From assembly GCA_007922225.1 (NCBI GenBank), contig ML679970.1, positions 42,497,323-42,561,322 on the forward strand: a stretch of 64,000 bases of DNA. The letters run 5' to 3'. The position numbers were made by a program, and so were the translations under genes. The notes under the pieces were generated by a model, which worked only from the letters and a program-made list of their open reading frames with translations, did not search any database and was not told the origin of the DNA. Position 1 is the stretch's first letter, and every line of letters starts with the position of its first letter. Shown here piece by piece: positions 1 to 12,469 of this stretch. Origin of the DNA: Emydura subglobosa. Lineage: Eukaryota; Chordata; Testudines; Chelidae.

Positions 1-1317
1 AAAACTATGTTCTTAAAATCTTGGAGCTAAGGCAGCTCACCAGGAGGTGACAGGCCTTGGAAATGTTCCTTGCAGGCAGGCAGGAAAAGACCGCTGTCTC
101 TCTCTGGCCATTTGTGCATTGTGTGCTTCACCCTGTAGGCCTATTTGCATGCTGAGCCAGGTGCGCACTGAGATTTCAAATCTGCAAGAGAAGAAATTTA
201 CAGGTAGAAACAAACAGCCAAGAGGTGTCCTGTTTCTGAATAGGACAAAGGACTAGTCTGGTATATTTTAGAGTGCAAAGAGACACACTGAATCCTTCAC
301 CAAAGCATACTGACAGTGTGCTTGTCTTGTGAAAGGAGGGTCACAGCTTGGCTGTAAAGTGCTGCAAGGATTTTGCGTGAGTAATACTCTACTACACATG
401 AGATTATCTTGTTAATTAACAAGAATTAACGATGCACTATAGCTATAGCTCTGTCTGGACTCTATAGTTTGGCTGCTTCTTTCAGGATTCGCCACCAGAT
501 GTGTAGACAATGCACCGGTGAGTGAATGGCACCAGTCAATAAACCCGTCTCCCTTTGGGAAGCCCTAAATGGTACTCAAGGGAGGGGCAGTGGAACCCCC
601 TCAGTGAAAGAAATGTCCCCAGAAAAGCAGATGAGCCAGAGTTTTGTTGGCCAGTAGTACCCCCACTATTGGGAACACTCCCATTTAGAAAAGGCCCAGT
701 TGCGGACATGATAAGGCTGGTGCTTCCTTCAACTTAATGGTGTTCTTGCTAGAAGCTGCAGCAAGCCTATACCAATCGTATTGACCTTTGTCTTCCCATT
801 GAAGTTCTATAGTCCCTTCTGAGAGAGAAGGTGGAAGGCCTATGACAATCCCTTCCTTCCTTGTTTTGCCTGGGCATACATGTCGAAGAGAGTCATCAGA
901 GAGCCCAGGCTGAGGCCCGTAGGGAAGCTAGGGAGCAGAGTGTGCTGCAACCTCCATCTAGCACATAGACCTGTAGCCACAGTGGGAAGGTCTGCGGCTC
1001 ACGCATTGGGTTTTTCTCCCACACTCCTGGCAAGCACCATTAATTGACTGACTTTGTCGTGTTTCCTTTCATCTGTCAAGATGTTGGATGGCCATAATGG
1101 GCTATAGATTGCGTGTTATGATTTTATTTTATGTGTAACCATTTGCTTCCAATACTTCTACAAGCTACTACGTGAATCTGTATACTTTGTTAAATGACCT
1201 GATCCTTGTTTTTGCTATAAACAGATCTAAGTGCTGTGAGTAAAACAGAGCAGGGATCTGAGATGGGACTGATAAGATGGTGTGTACTACTGCTTTGGAA
1301 GCCATGGATCGGTGAAT
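1..1317. other. Unassigned non-coding DNA
   Basis: I see no gene or recognisable transposon here. Open frames are short (under 75 codons), lack family motifs and look like chance frames. Confidence 0.5.
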
Positions 1318-1421
1318 GCTGCAAGGGTCAAGGGGCTGGGCGCTGCAAGGGTCAAGGAGCTGGGTGCTGCAAGGATCAAGGAGCTGGGTGCTGCAAGGGT
1401 CAAGAGGCTGGGCACTGCAGG
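1318..1421 (+). repeat. 24-bp minisatellite, 4.3 copies
   Basis: Four 24-bp units built on GCTGCAAGGGTCAAGG plus a short tail (1318-1341, 1342-1365, 1366-1389, 1390-1413, partial to 1421), differing at a few positions each. Because 24 is a multiple of three, two frames stay open and give glycine/cysteine- or glycine/alanine-rich peptides; these are artefacts of the repeat. Confidence 0.9.
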
Positions 1422-3709
1422 AAGATGCACAGAGGGCTTAAGGGTTGAAGTGTGTATCATAGGTGTCGTCAGTTGTTGGCTGCATGTGTGTTCTTCTAGT
1501 GTTTATGTTGTCCCAGCTCTACGAAGATGACCAGGACACCAAACTATGATTGGCTTACCCAATAAGACCAGAGATCCGTTTCAGTAACGAAGGTTCCAGG
1601 CCAGATTTATTGTCAATTGAGCATAGTAAAAAGAGCAATGGACCAGCTCAGTAAACAGCGGGACTTTCTGTTCCTCACTTGGCCAGAAAAACACACTCCC
1701 TTTGAGACCCTCCTGTATACATTGATACAAGCAAGTTGCGTGTTGCCCCTCTAACTTGTGTAGTTGACACCTTCTGACGTGGTTAGATACCACCCTCTGA
1801 CGTGATAAGACCTTTTATCTTGTACCGAATGGTTCGGCCAAAACATCTCTATCCATTATATTGTCATTCTGAGGGGTCAATAAGCCCTCATTGTTTTGGG
1901 AGTTTTGAGATGTTCTGGTACCTTTCTGAAATGTGCTTGCATGAGTGCTCTGTACCTAGTTATTTAGGAATGTGTGTATCAGCTCTGTCCTTGCCAGTTA
2001 CTGTGAGCCTGCCAGCATTCACAGCATGACTTCTGCTAACTTTGTTTTATGACAGCAGGATTTGACTATTACTTTAGCTCAGGCCTCATACCTGGCCTGT
2101 TATACTAGGCCTAATATCTCAGGCTCTCACTTTCTACTACATGCTTCCACTTTTTCTCTTTTTATGGGGAGGATGTTTTACCCATTGTCCTGGAAAAGCA
2201 TAATGCATGGTCTAAAGGTGACCCAGTGGGCTAAACACTGTTATATGGCCACCTTTTATTGCTATCATAAATTCATGCTCCATCCGTCCCTTAGTCTGCA
2301 CATTCCCTCGTATGACTGGTGGACTGATTTTATTTTTTAATTAATTTTAGTTCTTTATGGTGGGCCTGGGCATGTTAGGCCCAGAAATTTGATTAAGGAA
2401 TGTACTTTTATGGTTGAGACTTGGAGCACTCCCAAATAATTAATATATGTGGATATGATGTATAGATATATATGTGTATGTAATATATATGGGTATATAT
2501 ATATGTGTAATATGTATGTGTACATAGAACACCACCTTATATTTTCTTTTTCAATCTGGTGTTATAGTTTGGCCCTTTCACTTTGATACCATAGATAGCA
2601 ACATACTTTTATTAGGGCAATTACAGTTGCCACCTGTATTATCATTAGTAGTAGGCTAAATGTTTTTGAAGAACTGGGATAGGCATTATTATGGTATGTC
2701 CCAAATGCTATGTACATAAGAAGTAAAACAGAAATTTGGAGAGGAGACATTACAAATGAGGCCTTCATATATGAATTTTTTGGGATTAGTTACTACACAG
2801 TACTGTCCATCCATGTTATAGGTTACCCTTACTGCTGGTTGTCACCCTCTGGTAAGCTTTGCTGGGCAGGAAACAGGAACGGCTAGCTTCTTTGTTGTAA
2901 TACACCAGTGGTTGACAGGGATCCATTTGTTTCTTATAGATGCTGTCTTCCAGATAGCCTACTGAATGGACAGTAACCAATTTATTAAATTGCTGTGTCA
3001 GGATTTAGTAGTGGTATCCATAGGTTGAACAAGATTGTTTTGAATAACACATGCCTCAGTTAGGATGCAGTTACAACAGTAGTGTGAAAAGTGACAGTGG
3101 GGCCTGCAAAGGAGTGCTTGTGTTGCTGGTGGAGCTGGGGAGTTGACCCTGAGCAGGCACTGACAGGGTTTCCCCACACTAAGCAGGTAGTAGTGAGGTA
3201 CCTCACAACCTTGGGGGCCCCCCAGGCAGGCCAAAAGCAGCCATGGCCCCTGACTTTACAAACCCCAATGCTCCTTTTACATTGCAAAATAGCCACAATT
3301 AATTATGAATGAATAAATGAAATGTAAGCTGGAGCACCCTTAGCACCTCATCATCACTCACTCAGATGCTCCCCACAGTGCACTAGGGATCAGCCCATCA
3401 CTGGGATCAGGCGTGCCTCAAGCCAGGCTAACCACTGTGCCATCCTTCACCAGTGCAGTGACAATGTGCATGGGGATCGCTGGTTTAATAGCCCCATAGT
3501 CCCACCATATACCCACAGTGCCCTAGGCACAGCTTAGGAGGCCTGCCTGGGCTTATGTCTGCACTCCACAGCACAGAGCTAAGTTTATTGGAAGCACTTA
3601 CCTGTATAAATAGCACTGCTCTTTTCCCAGTGATCAGCTTTAGTCTGCCTCAGTCACTAGCAAAGATGTGTCCAGCACAAGCTCATTAATGTATCTGCTT
3701 TCCCCTCTA
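1422..3709. other. Unassigned non-coding DNA with AT-rich microsatellite
   Basis: No gene recognised. About 2,435-2,530 is an imperfect (TA/TG)n tract. Most of the rest is AT-rich and lacks recognisable repeat ends; 3,330-3,709 may be part of an unidentified repeat. Confidence 0.5.
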
Positions 3710-4521
3710 TGTGACAAAGTCATGCACCAATTTTTGTTAATCGGAGTACAGATTGCCTAAACACTTCACTCAAAAACACACTATTTAAGATAAAACAAGT
3801 TTATTTATGACAGAAAAATAGATTGTAAGTGATTATAAATTGTAGGCTTAATAGATCAGAAGAAGTTACCAAAGAAATAAAAATAAGAATGCAATCTAAA
3901 TTCTAACAGAATTTGAATCTAGAAATGTCTCCCCCTGAGAGATAGTACCAGCAGGCTTGCAGCTCATTATTTCTCAGACTTCATTTATCTTGCACCCTGG
4001 TCCCCTCCTCCCCCATTCAAAAGTCTTTTGTCTTTCAGGCATTTCTTCAGGTGTTGAGCTGGGAGGGAGTGAAGACAAGTCATGATGTCACTCCCCTTCT
4101 TTTATTGTCTGTTCCAGCTTGCTGGACCAGTCAGTGCTTGTGACCTGGAGGGGTCATCTCCATTGGTCAGTCAGTATCCCATTGGGTACGTGCTTTCTTG
4201 GTGAAGTCTCTAAGGAGGGGGTTTGGGAGAGCGGTCTCTCCTTATTAGCCCATTAGCATGTCTGGCTTCTTCATTGTTGTGCCTGAAAGGCTGGTGGTGG
4301 GAATTTCCTTACTTGCAACGTGTTCTAGTAGCATATTCAACACTATTTTATAACTTCCCATAATGATATGGTATACAATTCATCAGGATAGTAATGTTTA
4401 GCAGATCAAGACTTAAAATAATACCACACAAGGCAGTTCTTGTACAGTACATATCATAATTACAGGACATTGCATGAATATGGCGTTTCTTGGGTGTTGT
4501 TCTCAGACCCAGAGTGTCACA
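3710..4521 (-). mobile_element. Solo LTR-like element, copy A
   Basis: Read on the minus strand it begins TGTGAC (at 4521) and ends GTCACA (at 3710), a 6-bp terminal inverted repeat typical of LTRs. Its body matches copy B (19,531-20,553) in the same order: the TCACTCAAAAACACACT segment, the AAACAAGTTTATT segment, the ATTGGTCAGTCAGTATCCCATT segment and the AATGTTTAGCAGATCAAGAC segment. A roughly 220-bp segment near the 3' end of B is absent here. No internal retroviral or Gypsy coding region adjoins it, so it is probably a solo LTR. No clear target duplication is visible. Confidence 0.6.
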
Positions 4522-7055
4522 CGCCTTCAACCCTCATCCCCATTATCCATTTTCTCATAAAATTACACATTTTATGCACATATTCAAGATGAGTGACAGT
4601 CTAACATTCTGAGGTTTCTGTACTTCAGTCACTAGGCTATGGGGTAATCGTAAATCTTTTCATTACATTTTTTTACCCCTTAGCATTGCCCTCCTCCGTG
4701 TCATTAACAACTCGTCTGGCTTTCCCAATTAATCTGTTTAAGAGGACAGGCATCTGATTATGTGGGATGCATAGTATCTCAACAGCTAGTCTATCCAAGG
4801 TGACAGGGATTATTCTGTACAGTCAGTTTCTTTATAAACTGGACAGGCTTTCTCCAGCTCCCTCATGATGTGGGGTATTGAGCCAATCTCAATATTTCCT
4901 GCTGTTACTCCAGTACTTTTAGCTGCATTGTTTGAGCTTCCATGAGCCTCCTCTGTGCCTGCTAAGCACCCAAAGCCAAAGAAGCAGCTGAGGTGTTTGT
5001 TCCATGTTCCTTTGGTGGGCTTTCTCCTCAGCTGTCTCAGCCACTTCCGTCTCTCTGATCTGCAACTCCACCTCAGTTTCTGGTACTCGCACTCTTCCTG
5101 GGCTCTGAGCTGCTGCAGTTGGGCCAGTTCTCCTGCAGTGGGCTCCTCTGTGGCAACTGGGGCAGGAGTCCTTTTGTTCCATTATTATGAACGCTATCAT
5201 TTCAATGCATGCTTTGGTCTGTGGGAGAGAAGATGTGAGCGAGGGCCACTCTTCACAGACAGGACAGGTTCAGGCAGCAGTCCAGGGGCTGGTGGTCTGT
5301 TCCTGGGATGAGAGGAGAATGAGCGTTCAGAACAGACACTTGCAGTGTGAAATTTTCAATGGACATATAGCAGGGCTTCAGAGATGATCAGCACAACTGG
5401 CCCAGCCCTCAGCCCCACTCCTCTGACTGCCTCACCAGGCCAATGTTACTTACCACACTGCACCCTTCACTCCAGCTTCCTCACATCCATTTCTCAGGCC
5501 TCACCCCCTTCCCAGGACCGTGGCAAGGAAAATTGAACCTCTAGTGAGATGCATTTTATGACTGTACAAAATACTGTCCCTAAAACTCTTGCATTTGTAA
5601 ATACATCACTCTGGGTAGTGTGGCGAGGGCGGCTTGTTCAGCCCTTTCATGGGTACTGTGCCCTCTTCGGCTACGACTATGATGTGCTTGGGTGGGAGCA
5701 AGGGGGGGGGGGGGCCCAGTCCCACCCTCTGCCCCAGGCCCTGACCCAGGGACCCTGTGTGAAGTAGTCTTCAAACTGCCCAGTCCGTGACTTACTCCCT
5801 TCCCTGGGTCTCCTGTCCTTGACCCAACTGCTCGCAGTCTGCTTCCTGGAACTGGGTGGGGAGGGGCTCTTCCTCAGGCCTGTGCCTTGGGTCCTTGGCC
5901 GTAGCCAGACAGGTACCCCCTCTTGTCTCTGGTACCTTTGGGGTTGTAGTATGTGGCAGTGGTTGCTCCAAGTCCTGTAGCAGCTCTTCTTCTTCTTCTT
6001 CTTCTTCTTCTTCTTCTTCTTCTTCCATTCCACTCCACTCCACTCCACTCCACTCCACTCCACTCTGCTTCTTCTCCTAACTCCCTTCCAGCTGCCCCCA
6101 TCTGCCTGACAGGAGGCTTTTAACTGCTGGGGCAAGCTCCTTGATTGGCCTCAGCTGGCCTAATTGCCCCGGAGTAGCCACGTCTGGATCACCCAGGGAA
6201 CAGGGATTTGTTAATTCTGGGGCTAATCTAGATCCCCTCTACTACTCTCCAGTAGCCATCAGGTCTGGCCCTGTCACAGTAGACAGAGCAACTGGCCTGC
6301 ATGTTTATTTGCATATGCATAGAGGCTGGGGGAAATCTCTCTGTGATTAGCACATACTGTTCTTTAATATCAGTGCAACAATTCCCTCCTCCAGAGCAAT
6401 CACAGTCAGAATCCCAACCCTTCACAGCAGCACTTGCCAGTAACTGATGCCTCATCATATTCTTCATAACATCTGTCATCATGCAAGTTAATAAAATGGG
6501 GTTGTGGTTAAACTTCAGATGTAATATGTAAGACTAAACTCTGCACCACTGCAGCACACAGTACAGAGCCATGGGGATGCTTTGTCCATCACTGCTAGCA
6601 GTATGGGAATGTGAGCAGTTCCCAGCTCTGGCTCCTGGAGTGTGGCAATCTCAGTGTCAGGGATCTCTGATACATTGATACAGCCCCTGGGAGCCCAGTC
6701 AAGTGTCCTGCAGCAGCTGTGGCTTTCTTTCAGCATTTCTCTAGCATGCTAGTTATTCTGACTCTTTCACCAGTAGATGCTGCTGTGGGTGGGATCTCAG
6801 CACTGCTGGGAACATCATTTAAAATTATTTTTTGTGGGAATTCCAGAAGCTTCTAGCTGCTGCTCTGGGATTCAGGTTTGCAAACTCTTCAAGTTACCAA
6901 TTTGCTTGTGAACAGAGTGCTTTGAAAACCACAGGGTGCCTGTCTGCATCATTACGTAGCTCAATACATTAGCCAATCTGGCCCTGAGCTTCTGACCACT
7001 TACCTCCCAGGGGTGCTGACAAGACAATCAGTTAAAATGTAAAGCACTAAATAAA
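4522..7055. other. Unassigned DNA with simple repeats
   Basis: No gene recognised. It contains a poly-G run at about 5,702-5,714 and the compound satellite listed separately. The stretch 4,919-5,311 is open on both strands without family motifs. Confidence 0.45.
5985..6066. repeat. Compound microsatellite (TTC)n then (CACTC)n
   Basis: About 13 TTC triplets (GAA on the other strand) run directly into about eight copies of the pentamer CACTC. Open frames across this tract read as homopolymeric Ser, Glu, Lys or Arg and are artefacts. Confidence 0.95.
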
Positions 7056-8002
7056 GTTTTGTTCAACATCTTCATTAATGATCTGGAGGATGGGGTGGAT
7101 TGCACCCTCAGCAAGTTTGCAGATGACACTGAGCTGCAGGGAGTGGTAGATATGCTGGAGGGTAGGGTATAGGATACAGGATACAGAGTTACCTAAACAA
7201 ATTGGAGGATTGGATCAAAAGAAATCTGATGAGGTTCAACAAGGACAAGTGCAGAGTCCTGCACTTTGGAGGGAAGAATCCCATGCACTGCTACAGACTG
7301 GGGACTGACTGCAGAAAAGGACCTGGGGGTTATAGTGGACAAGAAGCTGGATATCAGTCAATAATGTGCCCTTGTTTCCAAGAAGGCTAACAGCATATTG
7401 GGCTGCATTAGTAGGAGCATTGCTAGCAGATTGAGAGAAGTGATTATTCCCCTCTATTTGGCACTGGTGAGGCCACATCTGGAGCACTGTATGCAGTTCT
7501 GGGCCCCCCACATCCAGAAAGGATGTGGACAAATTTGAGAGAGTCCAGAGGAGGGGAACAAAAATGATCAGTGGGCTGGGGCATATGAGTTATGAGGAGA
7601 AGCTGAGGGAACAGGGCTTGTTTAGTCTGCACAACAGAAGAGAAGAGTGAGGGGGGATATGATAGCAGCCTTCAACTACCTGAAGGGGGGTTCCAGGGAA
7701 GATGGAGCTAGGCTGTTCTCAATGGTAGTAGATGACAGAACAAGGAGCAATGGTCTCAAGTAACAGTGCGGGAGGTCTAGGTTGGATATTAGGAAAATCT
7801 TTTTCCCTAGGAGAGTAGTGAGGCACAGGAATGGGTTACCTAGGAAGCTAGCAGAATCTCCATCCTTAGAGGGTTTTGGGGCCCATCTTGACAAAGCCCT
7901 GGCTGGGATGATTTAATTGGGGTTGGTCCTGCTTTGAGCAGAGGGTTGGACTAAATATCTCCTGAGGTTCCTTCCAACTCTAATCTTCTAGGATTCTATG
8001 AT
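7056..8002 (+). mobile_element. CR1 LINE fragment, 5'-truncated
   Basis: Begins inside the reverse-transcriptase domain ([20 protein letters not shown], followed by a DDTEL-like catalytic core), continues through the conserved C-terminal stretch ([27 protein letters not shown]) and ends in the CR1 3' terminal tail GGATTCTATGAT at 8,002. Frameshifts and stops break the coding frame, for example after 7,390. CR1 elements encode an endonuclease/reverse transcriptase used for target-primed retrotransposition; 5' truncation is the usual outcome. Old and inactive. Confidence 0.9.
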
Positions 8003-11000
8003 AAGGGCTAATTACTATTATCTTTATCAGATCTTGTTAATGTCTAAATGGATTTCAAAGCTGTTAGTAAATCTGCTGGCCTCCTAACTTGTACTGTTTG
8101 CCCTTTTGCCAGGAGCAGCTTAATCTTGTTGGCTGACACATTAGCTGATCTGATCTCCATTATAGATAAGCTACTTGTTTGGAGAGGGCCTCTGGGTTCC
8201 TTCTCTTCTGAAGCTGCATCATGATCCCACTGGGGAATGAGGTGTGGCCATCCTTTTTGCCAGGTGAATGGAACACCATGCCCATCTCTCTCTGCCCAGC
8301 AGCCTGCCTGCCCGCCCATAAGAGGCTTTTTCACTGTGATTTAGGAACCAGCTGGATCGTTTAAGATATGCTTGTTATTAGAATTGACATTTCTGAGCCT
8401 AGCTTTGGAAGCAGCCAACTAGTTGAACAGTGATGTCACTGTATCCTGAGTGTGGGAGACTGGAAACCACTTAGCCACCCACTTTGACACTCAGAAGAAA
8501 GATACTTAGATTTAACAGTTGAATATTAAACTTCTTACCAGTGTGACATCAGAGTATGTCTGTGTGATTGCTCAGTCACTGGCCAGAAGTGTTTGAAGCT
8601 TCCATTCTCCTGCAATGGCAGAAGAGCTCCAGACCAGGATACACATTCAGGAGGCTGTGCAGGCTAATAGAATCCACTCAGAAATCACTGCAAAGATCAT
8701 TCCCTCACTCCCTTGTATCTTTAAAGACATGTTTGCCTGATGTTTTGAAGAGTGCTGTCATCAGCAGTGTTCTTCAACCTTGCATGGTTCTGCAACTTCA
8801 TAAACTTCCATTGATATTTTCAATGATATACTTAGTTTTTAGGGTATGTGCTGTTATTTTGCCGATTTTGTAATGTCTTCTCAATTGATCATGAATAGCT
8901 GCGTTCTACCCAGGGGAGACTAGGCAGGCCAATGCACTTGCATTTCACCTCTGGAGATCAGGGTTAGAAGCCTGTTTAGTAAAATGCAGGTTTGCTGGTA
9001 TTATCATGAAAGCATCTGGCAATCACTGCTCAGGGGAGGCCTGCTGGCCAGGAGAGAGCTGCCTGAGCATTAGAATTGAGGTGTATTGCCAGGAGGATCC
9101 CAGAATTAGAAGACCAGAGAATATTATGGTCAGGATTGAGCAGTAGGGACCTGCCCACAGTGCAGGCATTGCATGCCTGAATCAGACCAGCTCCACACAC
9201 CGATAGTTTAACAACTTGGTAATAATTAAGCTTTGAGCTTGCTGCCAATGCCGGACACTAGATCTGCCCAGGGGAATCCTAGGGAGATTCATATGAACCT
9301 TGCCTCTGTTCAGTCCCCAACACAGCCAAAAAGCATTATAAGAACACTGAAATTGTAGAATGGGTAATTGGGAATCTCTTCTACAAACTGCATCAAATGT
9401 TCTGCTCCTGCCCTGGAATTGGCAAACCAGTTTTCAAGCCAATCTAAGTATATGGATTTTAGAGAAGATGCAAAATTGAGCTTTAAACAAAAAGTTGGTT
9501 GCAATTTTCTGATACAGCTGACACTGCTTTACAGTACTGTAATTGTAGTAACCATAGTTAGACTAGGCAGTTGTCAGTACACCAATTCACTTTCGTTATC
9601 CTGTGAGTGATAAAATACCCTGTGCAAACCCAGTGAATTCAATGAGGCTGTGGAGTGGGAAGTAAGCAATAAGAAAAGGGGTACTTCAGCCCCCTCTTTA
9701 ATTCCATGTGAGTGTGTCTGCACATCCACAGCTTTTGAGAAGGAATTTATCCCTCTGCATCTCAGCTGTTTCGTTGCAGTTACATGGCAGCTCAAAATGT
9801 ACTGCTGCCTGCTGTAATAATTAGGGCTAAGATCCATATCCAAGGGCACTCAGCACAGGTGTGCAAGGGCACGAGGACCTTCCCATTCCACTGGTGTCCA
9901 CTGAGCAAGTACCAGTCACAATTGCAGCACCTTCTTGTGCCCCACACAGGGAATAGAAAGGAGAGACTGTGCCCCTGCACAGAGAAGGGAGCATCCTAAA
10001 GGACCGAGCAGACCTGGGAACACGGGGAGTGACTGCGCTTCTCCAAACCACCATTCCTCCTGGAGGTCCCCTGGGATGGAGCTGCTCCACTTGTCCTGAT
10101 CCAGCCCTGTGCCTGTCTGGCACAACTGAGCCCTAAACATAGGGTAAAATCCTGGCCCAATTGAAGTCAATGGCAAAACTCCCATTGACTGAAGTGGGGC
10201 CAGAGTTTCCCCTGAAGACTGTTTCTTCATGTCTGCACTTCGGTCCCCTAGGTGAGCCTAGGAAAAAGGATTGCACTGATTGTGAAGGCTGCACTGAAAG
10301 AGCAGCTGACGGTCTACTGACCAGCAGAGTCTGGCTTTCCACAGGCCAGAAGATTAATGTCCGTTGTGAGGCCAGTGTCAAGGAGGGGCCTTCCCAGCCT
10401 CCCGGGACTTTGCTGTGTGCCAGTCATTTTTCGGTTGGTCTCAGTGAACTGGACTGCAGTGGCCGATATCCTGATGGCCTGGCTCTCTGCTGGTGTGAGC
10501 AGAGTTCCCTTTGCTGGCAGTGGGAGTGGCAGAATTTGGGATATAAAGTTGTGTTAGGCAGCCAGCCCTCAGCGTGGCAGTGATCCTTGAAGACACATTT
10601 TTGTGCCCTATTCCCGTATGGATTTTGTTAGCAGATGCTGCTGGCCCTTCTCTGAAGTGGATCTAGAAATAGTCTGGGTAATAGATCCACAGCCTTTCCG
10701 TTTCAGTTACAGATCAATAGTAGCATTGTCCTTGGTGGGAGAAAACAGAAAACAACAAGGTTCCTGTCACATTTTATTCATATCAGTCCCTCTACAGATG
10801 GGCTTTGCCTCCCCTGGAACATAAGCCTTCAGACCCATGCACATCTCAGGGGATCTGTCATAGACTAAGGCTAGCCATGCTCCCTCATTGCCTGTGCTGC
10901 CAGGACCTCTCCACTGGCCACTGCCCAATTATGTTAATGAACTTCGGTTAACCCTCCATCTGTATTAATTTAGGAAGAAGGCTCCTGCCCACGCTCTGGC

Positions 11001-11339
11001 ACCTCCCTAGCCCTGCAGAGACAGGAAGGGGGGATGATATTATAGAAGCTGTACTGCCCCACACGGGACTCCACCAGGCCCTCCTCCTTCTGCTTTCAGA
11101 GGCACAAGTGGAGACTTTATCTCCCCTGCTTATTATCCAGGTTTTCTGCCTGAGCTTGCTCGGCTTGTGGAAACAGTGACCAGTTCCAGAGAGCTCAGCA
11201 TACCCCTGGCCCATTCTGTACCAAGTGTGCAATGATGTACAAGATCTTCTGACTAGAAGATTGGCCTTTGTCGGCTCCTCTTGGGTTTCCAGAGACCTTC
11301 CTTACCCCCAACTCTGAATTGTACCTAGTAGCTGACCTG
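8003..11339. other. Unassigned non-coding DNA
   Basis: No gene recognised. The palindromic repeat at about 10,147 is the only structure I can name. Longer open frames around 9.8-10.6 kb occur on both strands and carry no motif I recognise. Confidence 0.45.
10147..10213. repeat. Short palindromic interspersed repeat (MITE-like)
   Basis: The left arm (AAATCCTGGCCCAATTGAAG, running on to TCAATGG) is the near reverse complement of the right arm (from CCATTGACTGAAG to GGGGCCAGAGTTT). I recall this 'TTGAAGTCAATGG' palindrome as common in bird and reptile genomes. No coding potential. Confidence 0.65.
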
Positions 11340-11341
11340 TG

Positions 11342-11390
11342 GATTTCAAGGCCCGAAGGGACCATCGTAATTAACTAGTCTGACCTGAAC
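11342..11390 (-). mobile_element. CR1 3'-end fragment
   Basis: TTTCAAGGCCCGAAGGGACC followed by a TAGTCTGACCT block matches the 3' untranslated end of a CR1 subfamily in antisense. Only about 50 bp remain, directly beside the MIR remnant. Confidence 0.6.
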
Positions 11391-11506
11391 AGTGCAGGAG
11401 GAAAGGGAGGCAAAGAAAGATGAAGTGACTTACCCAGTGGCACAAGACAGCCAGGAAAGAGCCTCGGTCCCCCCCGTCCCAGACCCTTAGCCATGAGATC
11501 AGCCTG
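11391..11506 (-). mobile_element. MIR SINE remnant
   Basis: The core GATGAAGTGACTTACCCAGT, then GGCACAAGACAGCCAGGAAA and a pyrimidine-rich 'CCCAGACCCTTAG' block, follows the MIR core in antisense. MIR is an ancient tRNA-derived amniote SINE. Strongly diverged. Confidence 0.65.
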
Positions 11507-12469
11507 TAAGCATAAGATGGGGAACATTGGCAAATAAAGGATTGGCCAGGACATTCCTGAAAGAAAACTGAAATGTCACACATTTACATTGGAGCTGGAT
11601 TCCATTTTTGACAAGCATTCCATTTTCTTTCCCAGTCTGAAACAATGACATAGCAGTCTGTGGGGTTGGGAACATCTGATTCAGAAGCAAATGAGAGCAA
11701 ATTCTGAAATAAAACAGACAAACGCCAGGGCTGCTCTTGCCTGTTCAATAGACTTTCCTTCCAATTCAGCAGTAATTAAATATTGCTGTGCTGAAAGGGC
11801 TTCTCACGGCCAGCCGAACCTGCAGCATGTTCTTAAGATGTTTATGTGACAAGCAAGCTCTGCGTTTCATGGGGAGTGGGGGAGAAGTGATTCCAATGTG
11901 CTTACAGTCCATGGAGCTCACCAGCCTTTGCAGACCTGGTATCACCTGACCCCTGTGTCCGGAACAGGAGGACAGAAAAGGAGACACTGCCCACTTTCTC
12001 CTTGGTGCCCTCTCTTGAGCTGTGGGGTGTTTACCTCCTCCTTGTGGCACAGTGGGGTGCAGGTCCAGCCATGGCATTGCACCCACTTACTTCCTCTCTG
12101 AATCTGGCCCACATCTGCAGGGTGTCTCTTTTCCCTCAACACCTGAGTGCCTTGGGAGCATTCCCCTTTGAAGGCACTTGTCAATGCTGCTCCCACATGT
12201 GGCTGTTCTCTGCTTCTGGAGCAATGATGTTCTCTCAGATGTTTTACAGGCCCACTCCCTTTGTGACCCACAACGATGTGAGGAAGCAGTCTTCTCTTGG
12301 GTAAGAGCTGTCTCATTACACCATTCTCCAATGCAGAATTCAAAGGACCCAAAGCCCCATGTCTGCAAATACTCGGAGCTGGAAATTACTCGGAACAGCA
12401 CCTTGGACAGCACCCTCCTTACTGCAGCCAGGCATTCTCTGGCAACTGTGGGTAGTCTTCATAGGGATA
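11507..12469. other. Unassigned non-coding DNA
   Basis: No gene or recognisable element. Overlapping short open frames on both strands lack motifs. Confidence 0.45.

Noticed and set aside
1236..1530. Cysteine- and glycine-rich repeat peptides
   Set aside because: Products of a 24-bp minisatellite read in two frames; no start context or homologue.
5677..6135. Frames with runs of Lys, Arg, Glu or Ser
   Set aside because: They translate the (GAA)n and (CACTC)n satellite in different frames.
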